Shown: positions 46,568 through 54,078 of the stretch, in pieces
Numbering within the stretch: the first letter of the stretch is position 1
Layout of the letters: the number at the start of each line of letters is the position of its first letter
NCBI RefSeq assembly: GCF_947493595.1
Contig: NZ_CANLRL010000009.1
Span: 124,001 to 188,000, forward strand
Source: an uncultured Shimia sp.
Lineage (GTDB): Bacteria; Pseudomonadota; Alphaproteobacteria; Rhodobacterales; Rhodobacteraceae
Direction of reading: 5' to 3'
DNA length: 64,000 nucleotides
The notes under the pieces: model-generated
The model's input: the letters and a program-made list of their open reading frames with translations, nothing else
Told to the model about the DNA's origin: nothing
The model's database searches: none
Position numbers and translations under genes: made by a program

Positions 46568-47830
46568 TCAGCTCAGCTGCGTTTCCAAATGCGTGATACG
46601 TTTTTGTACGAGGTCGATATGCATGCGTGCATGATAAGCTGTTTGGCGATACGCCGGTGGCAACTTCAGCTGCGAAATCCGGTGATCAACTTCTTCTAGC
46701 TCTTCGGACATGCCCGCCAGTTCATCTGCTGTACACTTCGGTCCCATCTGCGCTTCGATCTCGCGGATGCGCCCGTAGTGCTTCCACACCTGCCAGCCGC
46801 GAAAATAGGCATAGATCATTGGCAAAACCCGCAGAAGCGGGAGCAGCAAGAACAGGATGGGCAAGGTCAGCAGGAACAGTCGATTGACCTGCGCCGCCAT
46901 CCAATAGGGCAACAGGCTGTGCCAGGTACTTGGTCCATCTTCAATCAATTGCCGCGCCACGCTGTTTTCCGGGATGCCGATGCCACGTGGCTCCGGGAAA
47001 GTGCCACGCGGGGTCAGCACATCATGCCCGCGATGCAGCTCCTTAGCCGCCATGGTTAGCCGGTTCACCAATGCCGGATGCAAATTGGGGTCAATCACCA
47101 GCTGGGCTTTGAGGGCCAGAAACTGTCGCGCTTCGGCCGGTTGTACCGGGTTCAATGAGACCCCCCCTGTAGGGACTTCGACCAGATCGGCATAGTCCAA
47201 ATGCCGCGCAATTGCGTCTGTGTAGGACAGGCGTAGAATGTCGATGTCCTCATAGCCAAAAGCTTGCCGCAAATAGGGGGCCTCGATGCTGCTGACAAAA
47301 AAGGCCATATCGATTTCACCGGCCCGCAACGCAAAAATCGCCTGGGAAAAACCGACATCCACCAGCGTGTTGGCACCTTTGTCCATCCCAACCGCATCCT
47401 GAAAATCCGCAAAGGCTACCGCTGTTCCAGAGCCACGCTTGCCTGCCGCAATTGTAAGGTCACGCCACAAAGCTGGGTTTGTGGGAATCTTGTGCCCGGT
47501 ATGGGCCAAGAAAATCATTGGCTCATAAAATACGCCACCTATCGATTCCGCAGTACCATCAACCACGTCAATGCCTGCCTGCAAAAATGCGGCATCCGCC
47601 ATGCCGTTAGACATCAGCTCGGCATTGTCCACTGACCCATTGGTGTGCACAATCTGCACGTCAATGCCATCCCGCGCCAGAACGTCTCGATAACGCTCGG
47701 CCATAAGTGTGTAGGCGCCGCCTTGTGTGCCTGCGGCAATTTTAATCGCGTTTGGCGGCAGCAACATAAACAACACCAACGACACACAAATGGCGAGGCT
47801 CAAGGTGGTGATGAATATCCAAAGTCGCAT
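46568..47830 (-). CDS. TAXI-family solute-binding protein with C-terminal membrane domain, no TRAP permease
   Basis: 420 residues from the ATG at 47830. An N-terminal helix (about 5-27, IFITTLSLAICVSLVLFML) acts as signal or anchor. Residues 30-290 form the TAXI periplasmic-binding fold (IKIAAGTQGGAYTLMAERY, VSLNPVQPAEAR). Unlike secreted TAXI proteins it continues with one or two membrane helices at about 305-345 (RLFLLTLPILFLLLPLLRVL) and a charged, coiled-coil-like tail. No TRAP membrane subunit is nearby, so a sensor or scaffold role is possible; the ligand is unknown. It follows cvpA after a terminator. Confidence 0.85.
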   Translation of the reverse strand: MRLWIFITTLSLAICVSLVLFMLLPPNAIKIAAGTQGGAYTLMAERYRDVLARDGIDVQIVHTNGSVDNAELMSNGMADAAFLQAGIDVVDGTAESIGGVFYEPMIFLAHTGHKIPTNPALWRDLTIAAGKRGSGTAVAFADFQDAVGMDKGANTLVDVGFSQAIFALRAGEIDMAFFVSSIEAPYLRQAFGYEDIDILRLSYTDAIARHLDYADLVEVPTGGVSLNPVQPAEARQFLALKAQLVIDPNLHPALVNRLTMAAKELHRGHDVLTPRGTFPEPRGIGIPENSVARQLIEDGPSTWHSLLPYWMAAQVNRLFLLTLPILFLLLPLLRVLPMIYAYFRGWQVWKHYGRIREIEAQMGPKCTADELAGMSEELEEVDHRISQLKLPPAYRQTAYHARMHIDLVQKRITHLETQLS

Positions 47831-47912
47831 GGTAAAGCTGCCAAAACATTCCGATTTTTGCGACGGTATCCCCCCGCCGCGCGGCAAACAAGTGCCCAGA
47901 CCGTCGCGCAGC

Positions 47913-47942
47913 AAAAAGCCCGCAACCATGTGGCGCGGGCTT
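47913..47942 (-). terminator. Intrinsic terminator of cvpA
   Basis: On the minus strand, an 8-bp stem AAGCCCGC / GCGGGCTT with an 11-base loop, followed by a T-rich end (complement of A's at 47913-47917), 24 bases past the cvpA stop. It separates cvpA from the TAXI-like gene. Confidence 0.85.
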
Positions 47943-47965
47943 AAGTCTTACTGAAGTGGCGACGC

Positions 47966-48520
47966 TTACTGTGCGCAGACGCCCACAAGCTCTTCGTATT
48001 GTGTGGTGATCCAACCCAAGGCTTGCTGTGGGTCGCGGTCATCAATCTTGCGTGTGATGCGGCTAAACACAGCGGCGGAGCGGCTGTCGTCCACCATCGC
48101 CACGGATTGGCTGGTGATCACGGTTTCGTACACAAAGAAGGCAATCGCCACCAACAGGATGCCGCGCAACACACCAAAGATAAAGCCAAGCCCCTGATCA
48201 ATGCCGCCAAGCGCAGATCGCTGCACTATGGAGGAAAACAGCGGCGTGAACAGCGAAACCACGATGAGCGCCAGCGCAAATACACCAGCAAAGGCGGCGA
48301 TGATCGACAGTTCACAGCTGTCGGACAAATACTGCCCCAAAACCGGGATTTCTTTGACCATCGGCTGTATCGTGCCCGCAAACATAAAGGCCAAGATCGC
48401 GGCCGCGATCCACCCTGCGATGGCCATACCTTCGCGCACAACACCCCGGCTATAGGCCAGAAGCGCTGAAACGATGATCACACCTGCGACCACGGCATCG
48501 ATAATTGTGAAGCCTTCCAT
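47966..48520 (-). CDS. cvpA: CvpA family protein
   Basis: 184 residues with four predicted transmembrane helices. FTIIDAVVAGVIIVSALLAYSRG at the N-terminus and GGIDQGLGFIFGVLRGILL in the middle are the family signature. Found next to purF in E. coli and required for colicin V export there; here purF is about 2 kb downstream, with two other genes between. It lies 59 bases after radA. Confidence 0.92.
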   Translation of the reverse strand: MEGFTIIDAVVAGVIIVSALLAYSRGVVREGMAIAGWIAAAILAFMFAGTIQPMVKEIPVLGQYLSDSCELSIIAAFAGVFALALIVVSLFTPLFSSIVQRSALGGIDQGLGFIFGVLRGILLVAIAFFVYETVITSQSVAMVDDSRSAAVFSRITRKIDDRDPQQALGWITTQYEELVGVCAQ

Positions 48521-48579
48521 GTATTCTCGTCCCCTTTGACCGCCCCCGGCCAGATTTTCACTTTTTAACTCTCGGCCTG

Positions 48580-49947
48580 TCAGCCCGCTCCGAATACCTC
48601 TCCCACAAAGCTTGCCAAATCCCCAATGCGGTTGAGATTGATACCTTCAACCTTCGCGGACTTGCCACCTTTCGGAGCGATTGCGGACGTGAAACCAAGT
48701 TTTTGGGCTTCTTTCAACCTATTTTCCGTCTGACTGACCGATCGGAGGGCCCCGGATAGGCTGATTTCGCCAAAAACCACGGTCTCGGCGGGCAGCGCAC
48801 TGTCTTCGCGCGCGGAGATCAGCGCACAGGCCACCGCGAGGTCCGCTGCCGGTTCCGAAATTTTCATGCCGCCAGCCACGTTCAGATACACATCCAGCCC
48901 GGCAAAGGGAATCCCGCAACGTGATTCTAGTACCGCGAGAATCATCGCCAACCGTCCGCTGTCCCAGCCCACCACCGTACGGCGCGATTGGCTGTGCGGC
49001 GAGGGCGCAACCAAAGCCTGCAACTCGATCAGTACAGGACGTGTGCCTTCAATGCCGGCAAACACCACGCTGCCGGGGCTTGGCGCGCCGCGATCTGCCA
49101 AGAACAGCGCACTTGGGTTGGCCACTTCAGCCAAGCCGCGCCCGGTCATTTCAAACACGCCAATTTCGTCGGCAGGTCCAAAGCGGTTTTTCACGGCGCG
49201 CAGAATCCGGAACTGATGTCCGCGCTCGCCTTCAAAATAGAGCACTGTATCCACCATGTGCTCCACCACGCGGGGACCGGCGATCTGACCCTCTTTGGTC
49301 ACGTGGCCGACCAATACAATCGCCATGCCTTTGCGCTTGGCAAAAGCGGTGAGTTCATGAGCCGCTGCGCGCACCTGGCTGACGGAGCCGGGCGCGCTGG
49401 CAACAGAGTCGCTCCACATTGTTTGAATGGAATCGATGATTGCCAATTGCGGCTTTTCAGCTTCCAACGTGGTCAGAATATCGCGCAGGTTTGTGTCGGC
49501 GGCCAACAATACCGGGCTTTCGGTCAGGCCCAAACGCTGCGCCCGCATCCGAACCTGTGCGCTGGCTTCTTCGCCGCTCACATAAATGGTCTTCACACCT
49601 TGCCGCGCAAACCGCGCAGCCGCTTGAAGCAGCAACGTGGATTTGCCGATCCCCGGATCACCGCCTACAAGAATAGCGCTTGCCGGCACCAGGCCGCCGC
49701 CCAGTACACGGTCTAGCTCTTTTACATTGCTCAAGGTCCGTGGCGGCGGGGCTTCCTCAGTGCGCAAATCGGACAGCTCAATGCGCCGCCCCTTGGCCGT
49801 GCCAAGCGACGATCCTGATGGGCCAGCGCCAAAAGGCGCTTCCTCCACAATGGTGTTCCATTCGCCGCAGCCTTCGCATCGGCCAGACCATTTGGAAAAC
49901 TGTGCGCCACAACTGGAGCAATTGAATTGGGTTTTGCTTTTTGCCAT
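48580..49947 (-). CDS. radA: DNA repair protein RadA
   Basis: 455 residues from the ATG at 49947. The N-terminal zinc ribbon FNCSSCGAQFSKWSGRCEGCGEW, Walker A GGDPGIGKSTLLLQAA, the diagnostic KNRFG motif (AVKNRFGPADEIGVFEM) and a C-terminal Lon-protease-like domain (LDVYLNVAGGMKISEPAADL) are intact. It is a branch-migration helicase-like ATPase in recombination. The frame extends 6 codons upstream but MAKSKTQF is the usual start. Confidence 0.95.
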   Translation of the reverse strand: MAKSKTQFNCSSCGAQFSKWSGRCEGCGEWNTIVEEAPFGAGPSGSSLGTAKGRRIELSDLRTEEAPPPRTLSNVKELDRVLGGGLVPASAILVGGDPGIGKSTLLLQAAARFARQGVKTIYVSGEEASAQVRMRAQRLGLTESPVLLAADTNLRDILTTLEAEKPQLAIIDSIQTMWSDSVASAPGSVSQVRAAAHELTAFAKRKGMAIVLVGHVTKEGQIAGPRVVEHMVDTVLYFEGERGHQFRILRAVKNRFGPADEIGVFEMTGRGLAEVANPSALFLADRGAPSPGSVVFAGIEGTRPVLIELQALVAPSPHSQSRRTVVGWDSGRLAMILAVLESRCGIPFAGLDVYLNVAGGMKISEPAADLAVACALISAREDSALPAETVVFGEISLSGALRSVSQTENRLKEAQKLGFTSAIAPKGGKSAKVEGINLNRIGDLASFVGEVFGAG

Positions 49948-49964
49948 GTTCTCGTTTTGGACCA

Positions 49965-50399
49965 CTACCGCTTGCGGGTCAAATGACTAATCGCCAGAGA
50001 CGCCAAAATGCAGGTGGTAAATAGATACAATCCCCACCCGGTTTCCACCGTGACATGGCCGGCGCCTTTCACAATCACAACATAGAGTGCGATCAAAAAC
50101 ACATCCGCCATGGCCAATTTGCCCAGCCATTCCAGCGCCGGCAGCACCTTGCGCCGCATCATGCCAAACTGGATCAGCGCAAGCCCAATCACCTTCATAT
50201 ACGGCGCAAAGATGGCCAGGAATGTCACAAGCAACGCCAGCGCGACATCCGTGTCCCACAACGACTGTAAACCGGACACAATCGAAATTTCGCTCAACCC
50301 AAACAATGGCAAAAGTCCGGCCCGCATCAATGGTGCAAACCAAGCGATGGGAAAAAGGAACAGCAAAGAAAGGTTGCACAGGCGCAAAACGTGGGTCAT
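49965..50399 (-). CDS. Paraquat-inducible protein A domain protein
   Basis: 144 residues from the ATG at 50399, with four predicted membrane helices. WLGKLAMADVFLIALYVVIVKG is a strong match to the PqiA-domain signature (W..DVF..A). Most PqiA proteins have two such domains and a cysteine ribbon; this is a single-domain version without cysteines near the start. It lies 17 bases before the radA start. Confidence 0.83.
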   Translation of the reverse strand: MTHVLRLCNLSLLFLFPIAWFAPLMRAGLLPLFGLSEISIVSGLQSLWDTDVALALLVTFLAIFAPYMKVIGLALIQFGMMRRKVLPALEWLGKLAMADVFLIALYVVIVKGAGHVTVETGWGLYLFTTCILASLAISHLTRKR

Positions 50400-50634
50400 G
50401 GCGAAAGAGCTATGCGCAACCTTTGGCCAACGCAAGCTGTGACCCTCGGGGAATTTGGCACCTCGCTTCCTGCCAACCTCCTAAACTTGGAGGTTGAACT
50501 GCCGCCTTCAAACGACACGATGGCTGCTCCGAGCAGGCGGGGCGCACCGGTGTTGCCAGTATTCGATGTGCGCTGAGTACCATTTTTGTCTCAGCACAGC
50601 CCTGTTGCTCTTCGGTTGCGACGCCTGCGCGTTC
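50400..50634. other. Non-coding gap between the secretion module and the PqiA-domain gene
   Basis: 235 bases. It holds a perfect 8-bp hairpin (CAACCTCC / GGAGGTTG, loop of 7) at 50474-50496 and an imperfect hairpin at about 50570-50599 (GTGCTGAG opposing CTCAGCGC on the minus strand). Either could end the hlyD-like transcript, but neither has a T-run. No gene supported. Confidence 0.45.
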
Positions 50635-51951
50635 CTAATCTTGCAGAGCCAAGTTCAAAAACCGCAAGAACGGTCCGATCAAATAGTCCGCAAACGTCGT
50701 CTCTCGACCCGTAAAAACAAGGTGCACAGGCATGTCTCTGGTCAAATTCAGGTACTCTCCCATTTCCTCGCGCAAGTGATCTCGGTCTTGCGCGTTCATC
50801 ACGGCGACCCCGTCATACCCCACAATCATGTTGTTCTGATCGCGTCGGGCTTCCGGTGACAGTGATGTCAGCGTGACGCGCACCTTGGGATGGTTGCGCT
50901 GCGGCAGGCCGGTCACGGTCATATATCCTTGCATCCCGACCCGGAGTTGGTCGATGGTCTGCGGATTGGCAAGGAAGGCCACATCCAATGTGTCTGATGT
51001 GCGCGCCAATGTCACAACTGTGTCCCCTTGCGCAATCACCATGGCGGCCGTGTCATAGGGCAGAGACGCAACGATGCCATCATCCGGCGCCCGGATGTCT
51101 GCCTGATCGATCTGCGCTGACAGCCGCAACATCTGGAGCCGTAGGCGCGGAATCGCCTCCTCCAATTGCGCCTGCCGGTCCAGAATATTCTGACGGAACT
51201 CCAACTTGTCACGCGCCACTTGCAGCTTGGCTTGTGTGGCTTGGCTGTCAAGGGACGCAATTTTCGCCTGTTCTCGGGCAAGATCGGCTTGGATGTTGAG
51301 AATGCTCTCCTTAAGGGCCTCGGTTTCGGCTGCGCGCAGGGCACCCCGATTTGCCAAAGTTGTGTAGCGATCCAAGCGGGCTTGCATCGAGTGTTGCCGG
51401 TTTGTGAGGTGCTGCAAGCTGGCATGATGGCGCTCTGCGCGCTGTCTGAGAGAGACCTCCAATTGATGTGTCATATCGGTGCGCAGAGTCAAAACCTCCC
51501 GCCTGACCTGCATGCGCTGTAAGGCCAGCTGCGTTTGAGGCGCCAATAGATCGGCCTGTTGCGCCGTCAAGTCACCGTCCAGTGCCGCCCGCAGTGCGGC
51601 GCGCTCTTCCTGCATCGGTGCTAGGGTGGCCTGCATTTCACCAAGCTCGGCTTCGGCGTCCGATGTGTCCAGTTGCATGAGAATTTGGCCTTTGTTGACT
51701 GCGTCATGGGGCGCAACATGGACCTTGGCGATCTTGCCGCCAAAGCGGTGCTGAATGTCCAGGCTGGGTTTGCGTGTGTGTAAGTGGCCGCTTGCCGAGA
51801 CTGACGTGGCAAGAGGCACGAGACAGGCCCAAAGACCCAAAATGGCCAGGGCGCACACAATGGTGTAGAGCCCGACGCGGAGCGGCTGGGTGACCTGAGA
51901 CGGCAGGCCGCCCTCAGGTCTGGGGGACATGTGGGCGATCTCTGTGCTCAA
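50635..51951 (-). CDS. Type I secretion membrane-fusion protein (HlyD family)
   Basis: 438 residues: a short cytoplasmic N-terminus, one membrane helix (about 28-48, LYTIVCALAILGLWACLVP), then a periplasmic part with a lipoyl-like half-motif (FGGKIAKVHVAPHDAVNKGQ), a long coiled coil (about 100-270) and the returning half (ADIRAPDDGIVASLPYD). It bridges the ABC exporter to a TolC-type outer-membrane channel, which is not encoded here. It overlaps the exporter gene by 4 bases. Confidence 0.92.
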   Translation of the reverse strand: MSTEIAHMSPRPEGGLPSQVTQPLRVGLYTIVCALAILGLWACLVPLATSVSASGHLHTRKPSLDIQHRFGGKIAKVHVAPHDAVNKGQILMQLDTSDAEAELGEMQATLAPMQEERAALRAALDGDLTAQQADLLAPQTQLALQRMQVRREVLTLRTDMTHQLEVSLRQRAERHHASLQHLTNRQHSMQARLDRYTTLANRGALRAAETEALKESILNIQADLAREQAKIASLDSQATQAKLQVARDKLEFRQNILDRQAQLEEAIPRLRLQMLRLSAQIDQADIRAPDDGIVASLPYDTAAMVIAQGDTVVTLARTSDTLDVAFLANPQTIDQLRVGMQGYMTVTGLPQRNHPKVRVTLTSLSPEARRDQNNMIVGYDGVAVMNAQDRDHLREEMGEYLNLTRDMPVHLVFTGRETTFADYLIGPFLRFLNLALQD

Positions 51952-54071
51952 TGTGCTGTCATCCCATTAAGCGGTTTGACGGATGTGGAAAGTGCAGCGC
52001 GGTAAACCGATTGCCCGTCTAGGTTTTGCACATCAAAGTTCTCGCTGAGTTGGGAGAGCATGGCAATTGCCGCCTCATCACGCGGCAAGTCCGACATGTT
52101 TGCCTCTGGTTGTCGCATCAGGCGTGCGACGCGCTGCACTGTTTTATCTGCATGTGTAGTCCGGTTTTCTGTCAATGAGATTTCACACCGGTGGTCGTTG
52201 AGAAACCGAAACAGAAAAACTGCCGTGCGTTGCGTGTCACGCGGGCCATCCACCAGTGCCAGATTAAACAGTTCGCTGGCAATCAGTTCTGCCCGTTGCG
52301 ACAGCGCGGCATCATTGCTGCGGGAAAACTGGGCGCCAACCCAATCGGTGACGTCTTGCAAACTGGCACTCAAAATCGGCACCTCCAGCCGGCGGCGACC
52401 GCCGCTCATCCGGCCCAAGACATCGCTCCGCGGGCCAAAGTCTGCCAAACGCCCCTTGTCGAGCGCCAACACGTGATCCGCCAGGCCCATGAGCCCTGAT
52501 CGGTGGATGACCATCACAATTGTGGTGCGCTGCTTTTTGAGGCGGGCAAGAACCGCGCATAATTGCCTCTCGCCGGCCGCATCTAACAAAGCGTTGGGTT
52601 CATCCAAAAACAGATAGCGCGGTTGATGAAAGATCGCCCGAGCCAGCGCCACGCGTTGCTTTTGCCCCGCTGACAACACAAACGGTGAGGCACCAACGTC
52701 TGTGTCATAAGACTGTGGCAGAGCCGAAATCAAGCCGTGCACTCCAGCGGTCTGGGCCGCCGCGATCACCCTCTTGTCGTTTGGCATAGTGGCAAATCCA
52801 CAGATGTTGTCCGCGAGAGTGCCGTGAAACAGCTGTGCCTGCTGCGGCAGATACCCAATTTGAGCGGTCTGACTGTCTGGGGGCAGCGTATCGACCGCTG
52901 TCTCGTCCAGCCAGACGGTGCCAATGGGGCAGGGTGTTACCCCGGCAAGAGCCTCCAAAAGCGTGGATTTGCCGCTGCCGGAGGCGCCAACTATGGCAAG
53001 GCAACTGCCGGGAGAGAGGGCAAAGCTGATTCGATCCAGGCGCGGCGGCGCGCCGCCGCCTCTGGGGGAGATCAGCCCTTCACATTTCAAGGCACCCTCC
53101 AATCCGTCAATTTCGGTGTTGGTTTGGCGCGGGCATACCGGCAGTTGGCGCAAAGAAATCATGCTTTGTCTGGCGTGTTTCAACTCCTGTATGCTGGCAA
53201 AAACCGCCTCGAAACTGGCGACAGTTTTGGTGAGGATCAAACTGGCAGCAATCATGCCGCCTGCGCTCAATGCGTCTCCCACCACCAATGCTGCCCCAAG
53301 GCTCAGTCCCAAGAGCTGGGTCAAGCTGCGCAAATAGGCCTCCAGACCGATGGTCGCGACACGTCCCGGGGTCATTTGATCCTGTAGATCGCTGCGGTTT
53401 TTCTGAGCGGCAAAGAAGCGCTGGAACAGATTTTGGCTCAGGCCGGACAGGGCCGGGTGGGCAGACACCTTCTGCGCGTCACGCATTGCGCAGGCTTCGT
53501 AGTCTTTGGCCGCACGCAAGGAAGATCGCCGGCTGGCACCAGTGATTTGCGACGTCAATCGAATGGCTGCGGCCAGCGCGATCAGCGTCGCTGCAAGCAC
53601 AGCAAACCAGGGATGGATCAGCCACAGAACCAAGGTGAACACCGGCAGCCAGGGCAGGCTGAGCGCCGCACGGGCCGCTGGGCCCTCCAATGCGGTGTTG
53701 ATGTCGTTGACCCGTGCCAACAGTGGCTGTCGATGACTGAGCGGTTGCGCGAGGACAATCGGCGCGCAGAATCGTTCGCACCAGCGAGCTGTGCGTTGCA
53801 GGGTGATGTCGCGCAGCCCATCCACAAAGGCCTGAAGCAAAAGTGCCATTGCGGCGATGCTCAACAGCAAAAGTAAAGTTTGCAAGTTTCCGGTGGGCAG
53901 GACCCGGTCCAGCACCTGCATCATAAAAATCGGGCTGACCAAGATGGCCAAGTTCGAGACGGCACTCAGCACAAGTAGTGGCGCGATCAGCCGGGTGATT
54001 TCATGCAGGGGTGCCCCCGTGGGGCCCAGCGCGGACCCGGCGGTGGGGGGGGCATATGTTGGCTTGGTCAT
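51948..54071 (-). CDS. Type I secretion ABC exporter with C-terminal extension
   Basis: 707 residues from the ATG at 54071. An ABC exporter membrane domain (about 25-300), then an ATPase: Walker A VGASGSGKSTLLEALAG (about 360), signature VLSAGQKQRVALARAI, Walker B YLFLDEPNALLD and switch-region VIHRSGLM. After about residue 552 a further 155 residues follow (from RMSGGRRRLEVPIL to the end) that PrtD/HlyB-type exporters lack; this part is helical and has no name I can give. It is sandwiched between the RTX gene (7 bases) and the membrane-fusion gene (overlap). Confidence 0.92.
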   Translation of the reverse strand: MTKPTYAPPTAGSALGPTGAPLHEITRLIAPLLVLSAVSNLAILVSPIFMMQVLDRVLPTGNLQTLLLLLSIAAMALLLQAFVDGLRDITLQRTARWCERFCAPIVLAQPLSHRQPLLARVNDINTALEGPAARAALSLPWLPVFTLVLWLIHPWFAVLAATLIALAAAIRLTSQITGASRRSSLRAAKDYEACAMRDAQKVSAHPALSGLSQNLFQRFFAAQKNRSDLQDQMTPGRVATIGLEAYLRSLTQLLGLSLGAALVVGDALSAGGMIAASLILTKTVASFEAVFASIQELKHARQSMISLRQLPVCPRQTNTEIDGLEGALKCEGLISPRGGGAPPRLDRISFALSPGSCLAIVGASGSGKSTLLEALAGVTPCPIGTVWLDETAVDTLPPDSQTAQIGYLPQQAQLFHGTLADNICGFATMPNDKRVIAAAQTAGVHGLISALPQSYDTDVGASPFVLSAGQKQRVALARAIFHQPRYLFLDEPNALLDAAGERQLCAVLARLKKQRTTIVMVIHRSGLMGLADHVLALDKGRLADFGPRSDVLGRMSGGRRRLEVPILSASLQDVTDWVGAQFSRSNDAALSQRAELIASELFNLALVDGPRDTQRTAVFLFRFLNDHRCEISLTENRTTHADKTVQRVARLMRQPEANMSDLPRDEAAIAMLSQLSENFDVQNLDGQSVYRAALSTSVKPLNGMTAH

Positions 54072-54078
54072 GGTCACC

